From CAHJXF01 sp038240015 (GTDB taxonomy: Bacteria > Pseudomonadota > Gammaproteobacteria > Burkholderiales > Burkholderiaceae_D), in the NCBI GenBank assembly GCA_038240015.1, contig JBBSEF010000034.1, positions 1 through 29,579 on the forward strand: a stretch of DNA of 29,579 nucleotides. The letters are read 5' to 3'. Below, piece by piece: positions 6,778-15,590 of the stretch. Positions within the stretch are counted from its first letter, which is position 1. Every line of letters starts with the position of its first letter. The translations under genes and the position numbers were made by a program. The notes under the pieces are model-generated. The model was not told where the DNA came from, searched no databases, and saw only the letters and a list, made by a program, of their open reading frames with translations.

Positions 6778-8721
6778 TCAAGTCTTGCAGGGTCGCAGGT
6801 CGCCGCGCACGAAAAGCTCGGAGAGCGACTCGGGATCGAACGACCGGGTCAGCGCACTGTCGGCGCCGATGAACAGATAGAACGATCTGAGCGGGCTGAT
6901 CCACGACAGCCGAACCTTGACGAAGCCGCCGGGCTTGCGCAACTCGTCGCGCAATTCGAACCACTCGCCCTTCTTCAGATCGGCGATGGCGGGTGGGGGA
7001 CCTGCGGTGTCGACGGCTTCTCGAGGTGCCGTCGACAGCATCGAAGGCGTCGCCTCTTCGGCCGCGCGCAATCCCGGGCGATCGGCCACCACCAGGCGAC
7101 CGCTGGCTGGCTGCGCGCGCGGGATTTCAGGACCGAAGCTGCCTTCGCGCAAGCGACGCGCGAAGTCGTCGATGTCCAGAGCTTCGGGCGGTTCCCGCGT
7201 GGCCATCCCCTCGGCCAGGCGAAACGGCCGATGGAGATCACCCGCGAACTGCGACCCGGGTTGTGGCCTGCTGACCGCGACATGCAGCATGCGGGCCCAG
7301 TCCGCGAAGAAGCGATCCTGCTCGGCCCTGGGGTAGTCGATCATGGCAAGACCGTCGCGCAGGGCTTCGATCATGGTCGGCAACAAACCCGCAAGCCGGG
7401 CGCGTTCGCCCGACGTCGTCTTCGGCGCGGCGCTCCACGCGAGGTCCGCGCACAAACGCTTCGCACGCGCCAGAGTGGCATCTCGCCCATCGCCCTTTTC
7501 GCTTGCGGGGCTTGCTCCGACGATCTGGGCGAGTACGCGGCTCCACACATCGAGCAGAAAAAAACGGATCTCGCGATCGACGTCCAGGCCGGCGAGCAAC
7601 TGGCTGATCTGTATCGTCGCCTTGATCACCAGCACATCGCGGTCTTCCTGATCGGGAACGAGCGCGAGCATCGGTACGCCGGCCTCGGCGATCTCGACCA
7701 GGCGGCTCTCGAACAACTCGAGCAGGCGCGCGTGTTCGCCGGCGTCCTCCGATGAACCTCGAACCACCGCATGCACCGTGCGTTCGAGCTCCGCCCGCAA
7801 AGCGCGACCGCTGTCGCTGTCGAACTTGCCATCGACCTGCGATGAGTTGCATGACTGCGCGAGCCGATCGAGCAGCCGGCGCGTCGGATGCGTACGCGAC
7901 GCGAAGAAGGAATCATCGGCGAGCGCCATGCGCAGCACCGGCAGTTGCAGGCGCGCGAGCGTGTTGCGAACTTCGGTCGGCAGGCCGTCGTCGGCGAGCA
8001 CGTGATCGAACAGCGTCGCGACGATGTCGAGCTTCATGCGATCGGCTGCGTCGGTGTACGCCTCGAGCCGGTCGCGACAGGTGCGGATCACATCGGGCAC
8101 GATCAACCGCGGCGCACTGTTGCGCTCGCGGCGCCGCTCCTGATCGCGATCGCGATCGTGCACCTGGTCTCGCGTTTGATCCCGGAGTGAGATCGATTCA
8201 TCGAACGCATGAAACACCGGGTCCGGAACATCCAGCGGCAAATCGATCGCGGCCTGACGGATCGCAAGGTCGGCCGCGACCGCATGCGTCTCGGCCAGAT
8301 CGGCGATCGCGCGCAGCAGCGCCCGGCGGCGCACGTCGCCCGTGCGCAGCGCCGCGTCGCGCGAACCTTCGCTCTCCAACTGCCACGGTGCATCGCGACG
8401 GTCCTGGTCGCGCGCGTCGTCATGTGCGTCATGGCGTGACCGCGGCTGCTCCGGCGGCCTGAGCACATCGGTCACGAGCGGGGTCAGGATGCCGGACAGA
8501 CCGAGCGCTTGCGGAGAAGGCATGGCGTCCGAGCGCGCGCGCGCTTGCGTGTCCCCCCGCACGGGAGCGATCGGCGAGGCATTCGGAACTTCGCCTGACT
8601 CGAAGACGCTCTCGAGCAACAGGTCGAACTCGCGATCGGGCCACGCAATCTCCGGCAGCGAATCCGAAGACGGTGCGGCAGGACCTGACGAAGGAAGCGG
8701 GAAGGGAAGCGGGGCGGGCAT
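6778..8721 (-). CDS. DUF1631 family protein
   Basis: This large (about 647 residues), mostly helical cytoplasmic protein matches DUF1631, a family typical of Betaproteobacteria that is sometimes mislabelled thymidine phosphorylase. The C-terminal signature is present: KKGEWFELRD, then VKVRLSWISPLRSFYLF and a short acidic tail. The N-terminal 200 residues are low-complexity and Pro/Ala/Arg/Asp-rich, including a run of Asp-Arg repeats, as is usual in this family. No enzymatic motif is visible and the function is unknown. I start at the ATG at 8721. A TTG at 8787 would add 22 residues, and neither start has a clear ribosome site. It is transcribed alone and is convergent with the ApgM-like gene, with only 27 bases between the stops. 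Confidence 0.85.
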   Translation of the reverse strand: MPAPLPFPLPSSGPAAPSSDSLPEIAWPDREFDLLLESVFESGEVPNASPIAPVRGDTQARARSDAMPSPQALGLSGILTPLVTDVLRPPEQPRSRHDAHDDARDQDRRDAPWQLESEGSRDAALRTGDVRRRALLRAIADLAETHAVAADLAIRQAAIDLPLDVPDPVFHAFDESISLRDQTRDQVHDRDRDQERRRERNSAPRLIVPDVIRTCRDRLEAYTDAADRMKLDIVATLFDHVLADDGLPTEVRNTLARLQLPVLRMALADDSFFASRTHPTRRLLDRLAQSCNSSQVDGKFDSDSGRALRAELERTVHAVVRGSSEDAGEHARLLELFESRLVEIAEAGVPMLALVPDQEDRDVLVIKATIQISQLLAGLDVDREIRFFLLDVWSRVLAQIVGASPASEKGDGRDATLARAKRLCADLAWSAAPKTTSGERARLAGLLPTMIEALRDGLAMIDYPRAEQDRFFADWARMLHVAVSRPQPGSQFAGDLHRPFRLAEGMATREPPEALDIDDFARRLREGSFGPEIPRAQPASGRLVVADRPGLRAAEEATPSMLSTAPREAVDTAGPPPAIADLKKGEWFELRDELRKPGGFVKVRLSWISPLRSFYLFIGADSALTRSFDPESLSELFVRGDLRPCKT

Positions 8722-8877
8722 GCGTCGGTCTGAAAACGAATGCGTGCCGCTCGCTGCGCGATGAAGCGACGAGAGCGACGGTGGCAAGAGCGGCTAACGA
8801 ACCGTTGATCGGCACGCCGTTCAAAACCTTGAGGCTTTCGCAAAAATATTTTCGGAACCGTCGTTACCGCGCGGCCT

Positions 8878-8898
8878 GCCCCGGACTTGATGCGGGGC
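8878..8898. repeat. GC-rich hairpin between exporter and DUF1631 genes
   Basis: Perfect 6-bp arms GCCCCG/CGGGGC flank a 9-base loop, downstream of the leftward exporter gene. It lacks a T-run, so it is not a classical intrinsic terminator. It resembles dispersed intergenic hairpin repeats seen in many Proteobacteria and could still stall transcription. Confidence 0.45.
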
Positions 8899-8916
8899 GA
8901 GAATTGCTTTGCCTCG

Positions 8917-9828
8917 TCAACCGCGTCGCTTCTCTCGCGTGAGCAGGATCACGCTGCCCACGATCACCGCCGTCGCAATGCCTTCGCGCGTAGTCAATGC
9001 TTCGCCACCCAGGGTCACGCCCAGCAGTACCGCGATCATCGGGTTCACGTAGGCGTAGCTGATCGCAATCGTCGACGAGACCTGCGACAACAGATACATG
9101 TAGGCCGAGAAGGCGGCGATCGAGCCGGCGAAGATCAGATAGACCAACGCGGCGGCTGCGGCGGGGGTGGGCGGCCACGAGGCCGCGAGCTTCGGCCCTT
9201 CGCCGTGCATCAAGCCGACGGCCAAGAGCACCGCGCCGCCCGCGAGCATCTCGGTCGCGAAGCCCATCGCGCCGGGCGCGAGCTTCAACTTCTTCTGGCT
9301 GAGCACCGAGCCGAGCGTCCAGCTCGACACTGCGCACATCAGCGCGAAGAGGCCGATCGGATGATTCGACAACTGCGCGCCGCTCGAGAGCAACACCACA
9401 CCGAAGAATCCGAGCACGATGCCGACCCATTGCACGCGTTGCGGCCATGTCCCGAATGCGCCCGACCAGAGCGCGGCCAGAAGGGGACCGGCCCCGATGA
9501 AGATCGCGGCCAGGCTCGAAGGGATGTATTGCTCGGCGAAGACCACGCCGCCGTTGCCGACGGCCAGCAGCATCACGCCGACGATCGCGCCGTCGCGCCA
9601 CTGGCGTCCGCTTGGCAAGCGCTTGCCGCGCATCAAGAGAAACACGAACAGCAGCGTGCCGGCGATGAGAAAGCGGATGCCGCCCTGCAGGAAAGGCGGG
9701 AACGATCGCAGCGCGATGCTGATCGCGAAGTAGGTCGAACCCCAGACGACGTACACGGTCGCAAGCGCGACCAGCACGGATCCGCTCAACACGCGATGCG
9801 CAGGCGATGGTGTCGTGGTCGGTGGCAA
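8917..9828 (-). CDS. yedA: YedA-like EamA/DMT family exporter
   Basis: This 303-residue inner-membrane protein has about ten hydrophobic helices in two EamA repeats (roughly 17-147 and 157-300). Family features include VYVVWGSTYFAI at the first helix, GGIRFLIAG, and the second-repeat AYVNPMIAVLLGV block near 265-277. DMT carriers of this type export small metabolites or drugs using the proton gradient; the substrate cannot be told from sequence. The longest frame begins with a TTG at 9828, and a GTG at codon 13 is an alternative; neither has a convincing ribosome site. It is 92 bases downstream of the SDR gene on the same strand, so co-transcription is possible. Confidence 0.9.
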   Translation of the reverse strand: MPPTTTPSPAHRVLSGSVLVALATVYVVWGSTYFAISIALRSFPPFLQGGIRFLIAGTLLFVFLLMRGKRLPSGRQWRDGAIVGVMLLAVGNGGVVFAEQYIPSSLAAIFIGAGPLLAALWSGAFGTWPQRVQWVGIVLGFFGVVLLSSGAQLSNHPIGLFALMCAVSSWTLGSVLSQKKLKLAPGAMGFATEMLAGGAVLLAVGLMHGEGPKLAASWPPTPAAAAALVYLIFAGSIAAFSAYMYLLSQVSSTIAISYAYVNPMIAVLLGVTLGGEALTTREGIATAVIVGSVILLTREKRRG

Positions 9829-9920
9829 GGAGGAAGGGCGGACGTGGCGTTCCGCGCTGGAGGTTCAGTGAGCTCGACCGCGCACTCGAGCGCGGACGCA
9901 GCTACGGATAGCCCGCGGAT

Positions 9921-10679
9921 TCAACCGCGCCCGACGTAGGGCATTTCAGTGGCCATCACCGTCATGAAAAGCACGTTCGCAGCTAGCGGCAGGCCCGCCA
10001 TGTAGAGCACGGCATCGGCGACGTGGCGCACATCCATCACCGGCTCGACCGCGGTCGTGCCGTTCGCTTGCAGGACGCCGCTCTGCATGCGGCGCGTCAT
10101 GTCGGTGGCCGCATTGCCGATGTCGATCTGTCCGACCGCGATGTCGAAGCCGCGGCCGTCGAGTGCGGCCGACTTGGTGAGACCCGTGACCGCGTGCTTG
10201 GTCGATGTGTACGGCGCCGAATGCGGACGCGGCGCATCGGCCGAGATCGAGCCGTTGTTGATGATGCGACCGCCGCGCGGCGACTGCGTCTTCATGATGC
10301 GAAATGCCTGCTGCATACAGAGGAAGGTGCCGGTCAAATTGGCATCGACGACGCTCTTCCATTGTTCGAAGCTCAGCTCCTCAAAGGGCACGGCCGGCGC
10401 GCCGGTACCGGCATTGTTGAAGAGCAGATCGACCCGGCCGAAGCGCGTGAGTACCGAATCGAAGAACGCGCGCACCGAATCGGCGTCGCTCACGTCGCAA
10501 GCCTTCACATGAGCGCGCGCCTGCGCCTCGACGCTGGCGAGGGCACGAGTGGCTTCGAGCTTGTCGACGTGTCGGCCCGCCAGCGCGACGCTGTAGCCGG
10601 CCTCGAGCAACGCGAGCGAGACCGCGCGGCCGATGCCGCTGCCCGCGCCGGTGATGATGGCGATACGCGGTGTATCCAT
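9921..10679 (-). CDS. Short-chain dehydrogenase/reductase (SDR)
   Basis: This 252-residue classical SDR oxidoreductase has the Rossmann motif TGAGSGIG (10-17), the NNAG motif (88-91), and the catalytic Ser-Tyr-Lys triad at S144, Y157 and K161. N114 completes the proton relay. The residues after the second strand (AGR, 34-36) suggest NADP(H), though this is only a rule of thumb. It would reduce or oxidise an alcohol/ketone on an unidentified substrate. The ATG lies 22 bases after the stop of the VOC-family gene on the same strand, so the two are likely an operon. Confidence 0.9.
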   Translation of the reverse strand: MDTPRIAIITGAGSGIGRAVSLALLEAGYSVALAGRHVDKLEATRALASVEAQARAHVKACDVSDADSVRAFFDSVLTRFGRVDLLFNNAGTGAPAVPFEELSFEQWKSVVDANLTGTFLCMQQAFRIMKTQSPRGGRIINNGSISADAPRPHSAPYTSTKHAVTGLTKSAALDGRGFDIAVGQIDIGNAATDMTRRMQSGVLQANGTTAVEPVMDVRHVADAVLYMAGLPLAANVLFMTVMATEMPYVGRG

Positions 10680-10701
10680 GGGTCTGTGATCCTATCGAAA
10701 G

Positions 10702-11055
10702 TCAGTCGGGCAACCAGTAGATCTCGATCGAATAGCCGTTCGGGTCGGCGCAGCGAAACGATGTGATCGCAGGCTCGTTCTTCATCGGGCGCGTGATCGC
10801 GACGCCGCCCAGAGCGAGCGCGTCGTGCTTCGTGCGGACCGCATCGGGCGAGTCCATGCGCATGCCGAAGTGAAACCACGGCGGCGCGGGCTCGGGCGCT
10901 TGATGGTCCATCAACGCGAGCAGAAAATCGCGCTCGCCTTTCATGAAGGTGATGGTGTCTCCCTTCTTCTTCACCGACAGTCCAAACCAGTCGCGATAGA
11001 ACGCCTCGGACCGCGCGCGGTCTTTTGTATTCAGATGCAGATGCGTGATGTCCAT
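10702..11055 (-). CDS. VOC (glyoxalase/bleomycin-resistance/dioxygenase) family protein
   Basis: This 117-residue single-domain vicinal-oxygen-chelate protein has two beta-alpha-beta-beta-beta modules. Likely metal ligands are an N-terminal His (ITHLHL), H62 (PPWFHF) and E111 (GYSIEIYW), the usual positions in the fold. The family includes glyoxalases, ring-cleavage dioxygenases and antibiotic-binding proteins; nothing visible chooses between them. The frame is open much further upstream, but homology begins exactly at the ATG at 11055, so that start is used. It is the first gene of a two-gene leftward unit with the SDR and is divergent from the RraA-like gene. Confidence 0.88.
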   Translation of the reverse strand: MDITHLHLNTKDRARSEAFYRDWFGLSVKKKGDTITFMKGERDFLLALMDHQAPEPAPPWFHFGMRMDSPDAVRTKHDALALGGVAITRPMKNEPAITSFRCADPNGYSIEIYWLPD

Positions 11056-11155
11056 GGATGCCAAGTGGGAATCGTCGCGAAGCGGGTGATGATAGCCAAC
11101 GCAAGCCATCGATGCTCGCCGGTCGAATCGACGATATCCTTGCCGCCTCCTCGAC

Positions 11156-11902
11156 ATGAAAGGGCTCTGCGTGGGAATCGATCCATTACCGCTGGATGCG
11201 CGCGTGAACGAAGCGCTGTCGAACATCTCGACGGCCACCATCACGACCGTGCTATTGAAGAAAGGGCTGCGCAATATCTGGATGCGCGGCGCGGCGCCGT
11301 TGCGTCGTGGCGAGGCGCGACGCGTGGGCCGCGCGTTCACGCTGAGGTTCGTGCCCGCGCGCGAAGACCTGGCCACGCCTGCATCGTGGGCTTCGCCGAT
11401 TTCCACGCGCGCGGCCATCGAGGCCATGCCGGCCGGCTGCATCGCCGTGGTCGATGCGATGGGCGTCACCGACGCAGGCATCTTCGGCGACATCCTGTGC
11501 GCGCGCATGGTCAAGCGGGCCGTCGCGGCGCTGGTCAGCGACGGCGTGGTGCGCGACATCGACGGCGTGCTCGCCACCGGCATGCCGGTGTGGTGCCGGG
11601 GAACCGCGGCGCCCGCATCGGTCACGGGGCTCACCTTCGTCGGCTGGCAGGAGCCCGTGGCGTGCGGCGGCGTGGCGGTGTTTCCGAACGATGTCGTGGT
11701 GGCCGACGCCGACGGTGCCGTGCTGATTCCGCAAGCGTTGATCGACGACGTCATAGCCGCGTCGGTCGAGCAGGAGCGGCTGGAGGGCTGGATCATGCGC
11801 GAGGTCGAGCGCGGCATCGCATTACCCGGCCTCTATCCGCCTGACGAAGCGACGCGGCAACGTTATGACGCGTGGCGGCGTGAACACAAAAGCGATGAAT
11901 GA
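11156..11902 (+). CDS. RraA-like / HMG-CHA aldolase family protein
   Basis: This 248-residue protein is of the RraA (formerly 'demethylmenaquinone methyltransferase') fold. The signature is present: a GD pair (G111, D112), and SDGVVRD (128-134), whose Arg and Asp form the substrate and metal site in 4-hydroxy-4-methyl-2-oxoglutarate/oxaloacetate aldolases. ALSNISTATITTVL near the N-terminus and FPNDVVVADADGAVLIP near 195-212 are also typical. Members are either divalent-metal aldolases/decarboxylases for 2-oxo-acids or regulators of RNase E. With the catabolic neighbours I favour an aldolase or decarboxylase, without a known substrate. No good ribosome site precedes the ATG. Confidence 0.85.
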   Translation: MKGLCVGIDPLPLDARVNEALSNISTATITTVLLKKGLRNIWMRGAAPLRRGEARRVGRAFTLRFVPAREDLATPASWASPISTRAAIEAMPAGCIAVVDAMGVTDAGIFGDILCARMVKRAVAALVSDGVVRDIDGVLATGMPVWCRGTAAPASVTGLTFVGWQEPVACGGVAVFPNDVVVADADGAVLIPQALIDDVIAASVEQERLEGWIMREVERGIALPGLYPPDEATRQRYDAWRREHKSDE

Positions 11903-11962
11903 AACGCGAGGCGCGATCGGCATCGGGCCGTCGACGCCTAGTTTCGGGAGTGTCTCAGTTTA

Positions 11963-11993
11963 AATGTCTGCTTACGACCCAAAGCCGAAGTTC
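11963..11993. repeat. Degenerate inverted-repeat element upstream of the cyclase gene (copy 1)
   Basis: AATGTCTGCTT (11963-11973) and AAGCCGAAGTT (11982-11992) form an imperfect hairpin, 8 of 11 pairs, around a CGACCC loop. A near-copy of the left arm occurs after the cyclase gene at 15460. The 11903-12177 gap holds no other gene I can support; it must contain the cyclase promoter. Confidence 0.5.
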
Positions 11994-12177
11994 CCCGGGG
12001 CACGATCGAGAACCAGGAGCGGACGGCCGACGCCGCTGGCTTTGAAACAAGGAGTCGGGCATGGTTAGTTAGGCTGCGCGCTACAACATCTGCGAGACTA
12101 CGCAAGCGTAAGGGACTTGGGTTGAAAGCTCCCAGGACTTTTCAGACGGCTTCATCGAAGCAACATAAGGCTCCCGA

Positions 12178-15100
12178 ATGTCGGATATTAATTCGTTGCT
12201 CCGGACTCTCGGCCTCGAGCAGTACAGCCAAGTCTTCGCCAGCAACGATATCGACCTGATCGTCGCACCAGAGCTGAATGAGCATGACCTGGAAAAGATG
12301 GGGCTGTCGCTCGGTCACCGCCGCAAGTTCATCGCCGCGGCGATGAAGCTGCGCTCATCTTCTGACCTCCCGGCCGATGTGCACGTCCCGGCCCAGCCCG
12401 GGCAGCAGGTCCAGCGGCGCCAAGTCACAGTGGTGTTCACCGACCTCGTGGGCTCGACCGCCCTCGCCAACCAACTCGACCCTGAGGATCTGGACAAGTT
12501 ACTGCGCAACTATCGCGATGCCTGCGCCACCGTAATCGCAAAGTTCGACGGATACGTCGCCCAGTTCCTGGGCGACGGCGTGCTCGCCTATTTCGGATAT
12601 CCGCAGGCGCAGGAACAGTCGGCAGAACGCGCGATCCGCTCGGCTCTCCAGATCCTGGCTGCGGTGGCGGGGCTGAAGCGCCCCGACGGTCAGCCGCTGC
12701 AGGCGCGTGTCGGCGTGGCAACGGGAGTTGTCGTCAGTCAGGTTGGCGGTGATCGGCGGGAGCAAACGGTTGTCGGTGAAACGCCGAATCTTGCCGCGCG
12801 GCTGCAGGGGCTCGCCGCCCCAGGCACCGTGCTGGTCGGCCCGACGACGCGGCAACTCACCGGTGATTTCTTCGAGTATGTGTCCGCGGGCGAACACTCG
12901 ATCAAGGGTTTCGACGAGCCGGTCACGGTCTGGCAGGTACGACGTGAGCTGACCGTCGAGAGCCGCTTCGCCGCGGCACATAGCGCGTATGCCGGACCGA
13001 TCGTCGCGCGCGAGCGCGAGCAGGCCTTTCTGCTCGATTCGTGGCAGCGCGCAGCCCGGGGCAACGGTCACCTCGTTTTGCTCGGCGGCGAAGCCGGGAT
13101 GGGCAAGTCGCGCCTGCTCGAAGCGCTTGTGGAGGGCGTATGCGCCACGCATCATCGGCTGTTGCGCTGCCAATGTTCGCCGTATCACCGCAACAGCGCC
13201 CTCTACCCGCTAAGCCAGTTGCTGCGGCATGAAGCCGCCATTCAATCGGAGCGCGCCGTCGAGGAGAACCTGGACAGCCTCAAAGCCCTGCTGTTGCATG
13301 CCGGCCGGGCCTCGCGCCGGGACCTGCTGCTGATCGCGGAGTTGTTGGAACTTGCCACCCCCGACCTCGTGTCGCCGATGGAAATGACACCGGCGCAGCG
13401 AAATGTGGAAATCCTTGCGATTCTCGAAGACGTCGTGCTGGCAGGTACGGACGGAGTGCCGGTGCTGTTCTTGTTGGAAGATGCTCACTGGAGCGACCCG
13501 ACGACGCAGACTTTCGTGGAGCGGCTGCTGGCGCGCATCGAGTCGCGTGGCGTGCTGGCCGTCATCACGCACCGCCCGGAATTCGATAGACCCTGGGGCG
13601 ACCGCGCGCAAGCTACGGCCCTTACCTGCAAGCCTTTGGGACGCGACCAGTGCGTTGCGATTGCGAGGCATGTAGCCGGCGAGTTCCCGATAGACGACAC
13701 GCTGCTCGACCAGATCGTGAACCGCAGCGATGGGGTACCGCTGTATGTCGAAGAGCTCACCAAGGCAGTCATCGACATGCAGGCCAACGTGGTCGTGCCC
13801 TCGACGCTGCGTGATTCGCTGATGTCTCGCCTTGATCGCCTCGGCGACGCCAAGGAAATCGCGCTGGTCGCGTCGGTGATCGGTCGGCGATTTTCCTACT
13901 CGATGTTGGCCGAAATGGCTGGGGTGCAAGAGGCCGCGTTGCAGGCTGCATTGGGCCGGTTGCTCGGCGCAGGGCTGGTGTTCGCCATCGAAGAGTCTGC
14001 GCAGCGTGCTTACAGCTTCAACCATTCACTGGTGCAAGAAGCGGCGTACGAAACGCTTTCCAACAGCCGTCGTCAAGCGTTGCACCTGAGCATTGCCGGA
14101 AAGCTGGAAGCGCAGACTGATGCTGAAGCCGCGAACTCACCCGAGATCGTTGCTTACCACTTCAGTCGCGGGGCGCAGCCCGAGAAGGCGTGCGCATTTT
14201 GGATGCTGGCCGCAGAAAAGTCGGGCCGGCGCACTGCCTTCACCGAGTCGATCGCCAATCTCAACTCCGCGCTCGCGGAAGCCGAACGCATCGTCGACCC
14301 GCGGACGCGCGCGCGCAGTACGCTCGAGGTTCAACTCAGGCTCGGCGCCGCCTTCAACATCCAAGCCGGACCCTTGAGCGCGGAAGCGTTGTCTGCGCTC
14401 GAAAGAGCGTATGCGCTAGCCAAGGAGGTCAATGCGCAGCCCCAGTTGTTCCAGGCTGCCTGGGGAATGTATTCGAACGCGGGCAACTCGCGCCAGTTCG
14501 ACAGGGCCAGAGCGCTCGGCGATGAGCTCTTGGAAATTGGTCGCAGGCTCGGCGATGACGACTTGCAGGTAGAAGGTCTGCATCACCGTTGGGGTTACTG
14601 GTACTTCACGGGCAAGACTGCAAGCATGCTGGAATGCGCACGTGAGGGGATCGTCCGCTACGATTCTCGGCGTCATCATCGCTTTGCGCATGTGTTCGCC
14701 GGCCACGACCTCGGCGTCTGTGCGCACTGCATCGAAGCGATCGCGCTCGGTCTGGGTGGTCAGCCCCAGCGAGTTGCCGCCAGCGTCGAGGCTGCGGTCT
14801 CGCTCGCCGATTCGCTCCAGCATCCGCCTGGCCTAGCCTTCGCTTTGGGTATGGCCAGCGTCGCGCTGCAGCTGGCCGGCGACGTCGAAGCAAGCGGTGA
14901 CATGGCGCAGCGGGAAGTACGGGTGGCTGAAAAGTACGATCTGCCGTTGCAGCGCGCTCTCGGGCTTTTCATGCTCGGGCTCACGCGCACGCAGCAGGGC
15001 GACATGGCCGGTCTGGCGATCATGGAGGCGAACTACGAGGCAGCAGTCAGGGGCAGTCACCTCGGCATGTTTCCGGACGTCGTGCTGGTTGATGCGCTGG

Positions 15101-15351
15101 CGCGAGCCGGCCGCCGCAAGGAGGCGTTGGCGCGCGTAACGCGGACGCTCGACTCGCTCGCTTCGCCTGAAATCGGCGTCCACGTGTCGGAGCTCTGGCG
15201 TATGCGCGGCGAGCTGGTGCTGGCGGAGTCGGCCGCGGACGCGGCGGTTGCCGAAAGTTACCTGCGTGCGGCCGTGCGCGTCGTTTCTGACCAGGGTGCG
15301 ACCATCTACCAAGCGCGAGCTGAGTCCGCGTTGGCGCGGCTGCTCAATTGA
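12178..15351 (+). CDS. SAM domain - class III nucleotidyl cyclase - AAA/STAND ATPase - TPR signalling protein
   Basis: This 1057-residue cytoplasmic protein has four parts. Residues 1-60 are a sterile-alpha-motif domain (LLRTLGLEQY, DLEKMGLSLGHRRKF). Residues 80-255 are a class III cyclase with both metal Asp residues (FTDLVGST, D89; FLGDG, D133) and the ETPNLAARLQG block (201-211). An ATPase module follows with Walker A GEAGMGKS (304-311) and a Walker B-like FLLEDAHW. About 450 C-terminal residues are TPR-like helices. The Lys that selects ATP in adenylate cyclases is Gln (about Q129), so cAMP or cGMP as product is uncertain. Related proteins are thought to couple ligand or protein sensing to cyclic-nucleotide synthesis. 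AAGG lies 7 bases before the ATG. Related repeat elements occur on both sides, which hints at acquisition. Confidence 0.92.
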   Translation: MSDINSLLRTLGLEQYSQVFASNDIDLIVAPELNEHDLEKMGLSLGHRRKFIAAAMKLRSSSDLPADVHVPAQPGQQVQRRQVTVVFTDLVGSTALANQLDPEDLDKLLRNYRDACATVIAKFDGYVAQFLGDGVLAYFGYPQAQEQSAERAIRSALQILAAVAGLKRPDGQPLQARVGVATGVVVSQVGGDRREQTVVGETPNLAARLQGLAAPGTVLVGPTTRQLTGDFFEYVSAGEHSIKGFDEPVTVWQVRRELTVESRFAAAHSAYAGPIVAREREQAFLLDSWQRAARGNGHLVLLGGEAGMGKSRLLEALVEGVCATHHRLLRCQCSPYHRNSALYPLSQLLRHEAAIQSERAVEENLDSLKALLLHAGRASRRDLLLIAELLELATPDLVSPMEMTPAQRNVEILAILEDVVLAGTDGVPVLFLLEDAHWSDPTTQTFVERLLARIESRGVLAVITHRPEFDRPWGDRAQATALTCKPLGRDQCVAIARHVAGEFPIDDTLLDQIVNRSDGVPLYVEELTKAVIDMQANVVVPSTLRDSLMSRLDRLGDAKEIALVASVIGRRFSYSMLAEMAGVQEAALQAALGRLLGAGLVFAIEESAQRAYSFNHSLVQEAAYETLSNSRRQALHLSIAGKLEAQTDAEAANSPEIVAYHFSRGAQPEKACAFWMLAAEKSGRRTAFTESIANLNSALAEAERIVDPRTRARSTLEVQLRLGAAFNIQAGPLSAEALSALERAYALAKEVNAQPQLFQAAWGMYSNAGNSRQFDRARALGDELLEIGRRLGDDDLQVEGLHHRWGYWYFTGKTASMLECAREGIVRYDSRRHHRFAHVFAGHDLGVCAHCIEAIALGLGGQPQRVAASVEAAVSLADSLQHPPGLAFALGMASVALQLAGDVEASGDMAQREVRVAEKYDLPLQRALGLFMLGLTRTQQGDMAGLAIMEANYEAAVRGSHLGMFPDVVLVDALARAGRRKEALARVTRTLDSLASPEIGVHVSELWRMRGELVLAESAADAAVAESYLRAAVRVVSDQGATIYQARAESALARLLN

Positions 15352-15458
15352 TCAAGAGTTCTTCTGGCGAAGCAATAGGTCGTCGTCCGTAGATCATCGG
15401 CCGCGTACATTCGAATCGAACACGAGCCTCGGCGGAAATCAGGAAAGCAGACCTTCAT

Positions 15459-15489
15459 GAACGTCTGCTTCTGGCAGTGAACGGCCATT
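15459..15489. repeat. Degenerate repeat element downstream of the cyclase gene (copy 2)
   Basis: AACGTCTGCTT (15460-15470) matches the left arm of the element at 11963 in 10 of 11 bases, then diverges. The 15352-15590 gap has no supported gene. Confidence 0.45.
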
Positions 15490-15590
15490 GGTACTGACCG
15501 CCATCGACCCTGACGAGTCGGTCAAGGCTTGGATCAGATCTGCGCAACGCCCACAGTCTTATTGATCGGATTGCCCCAACGCCCGACGTC

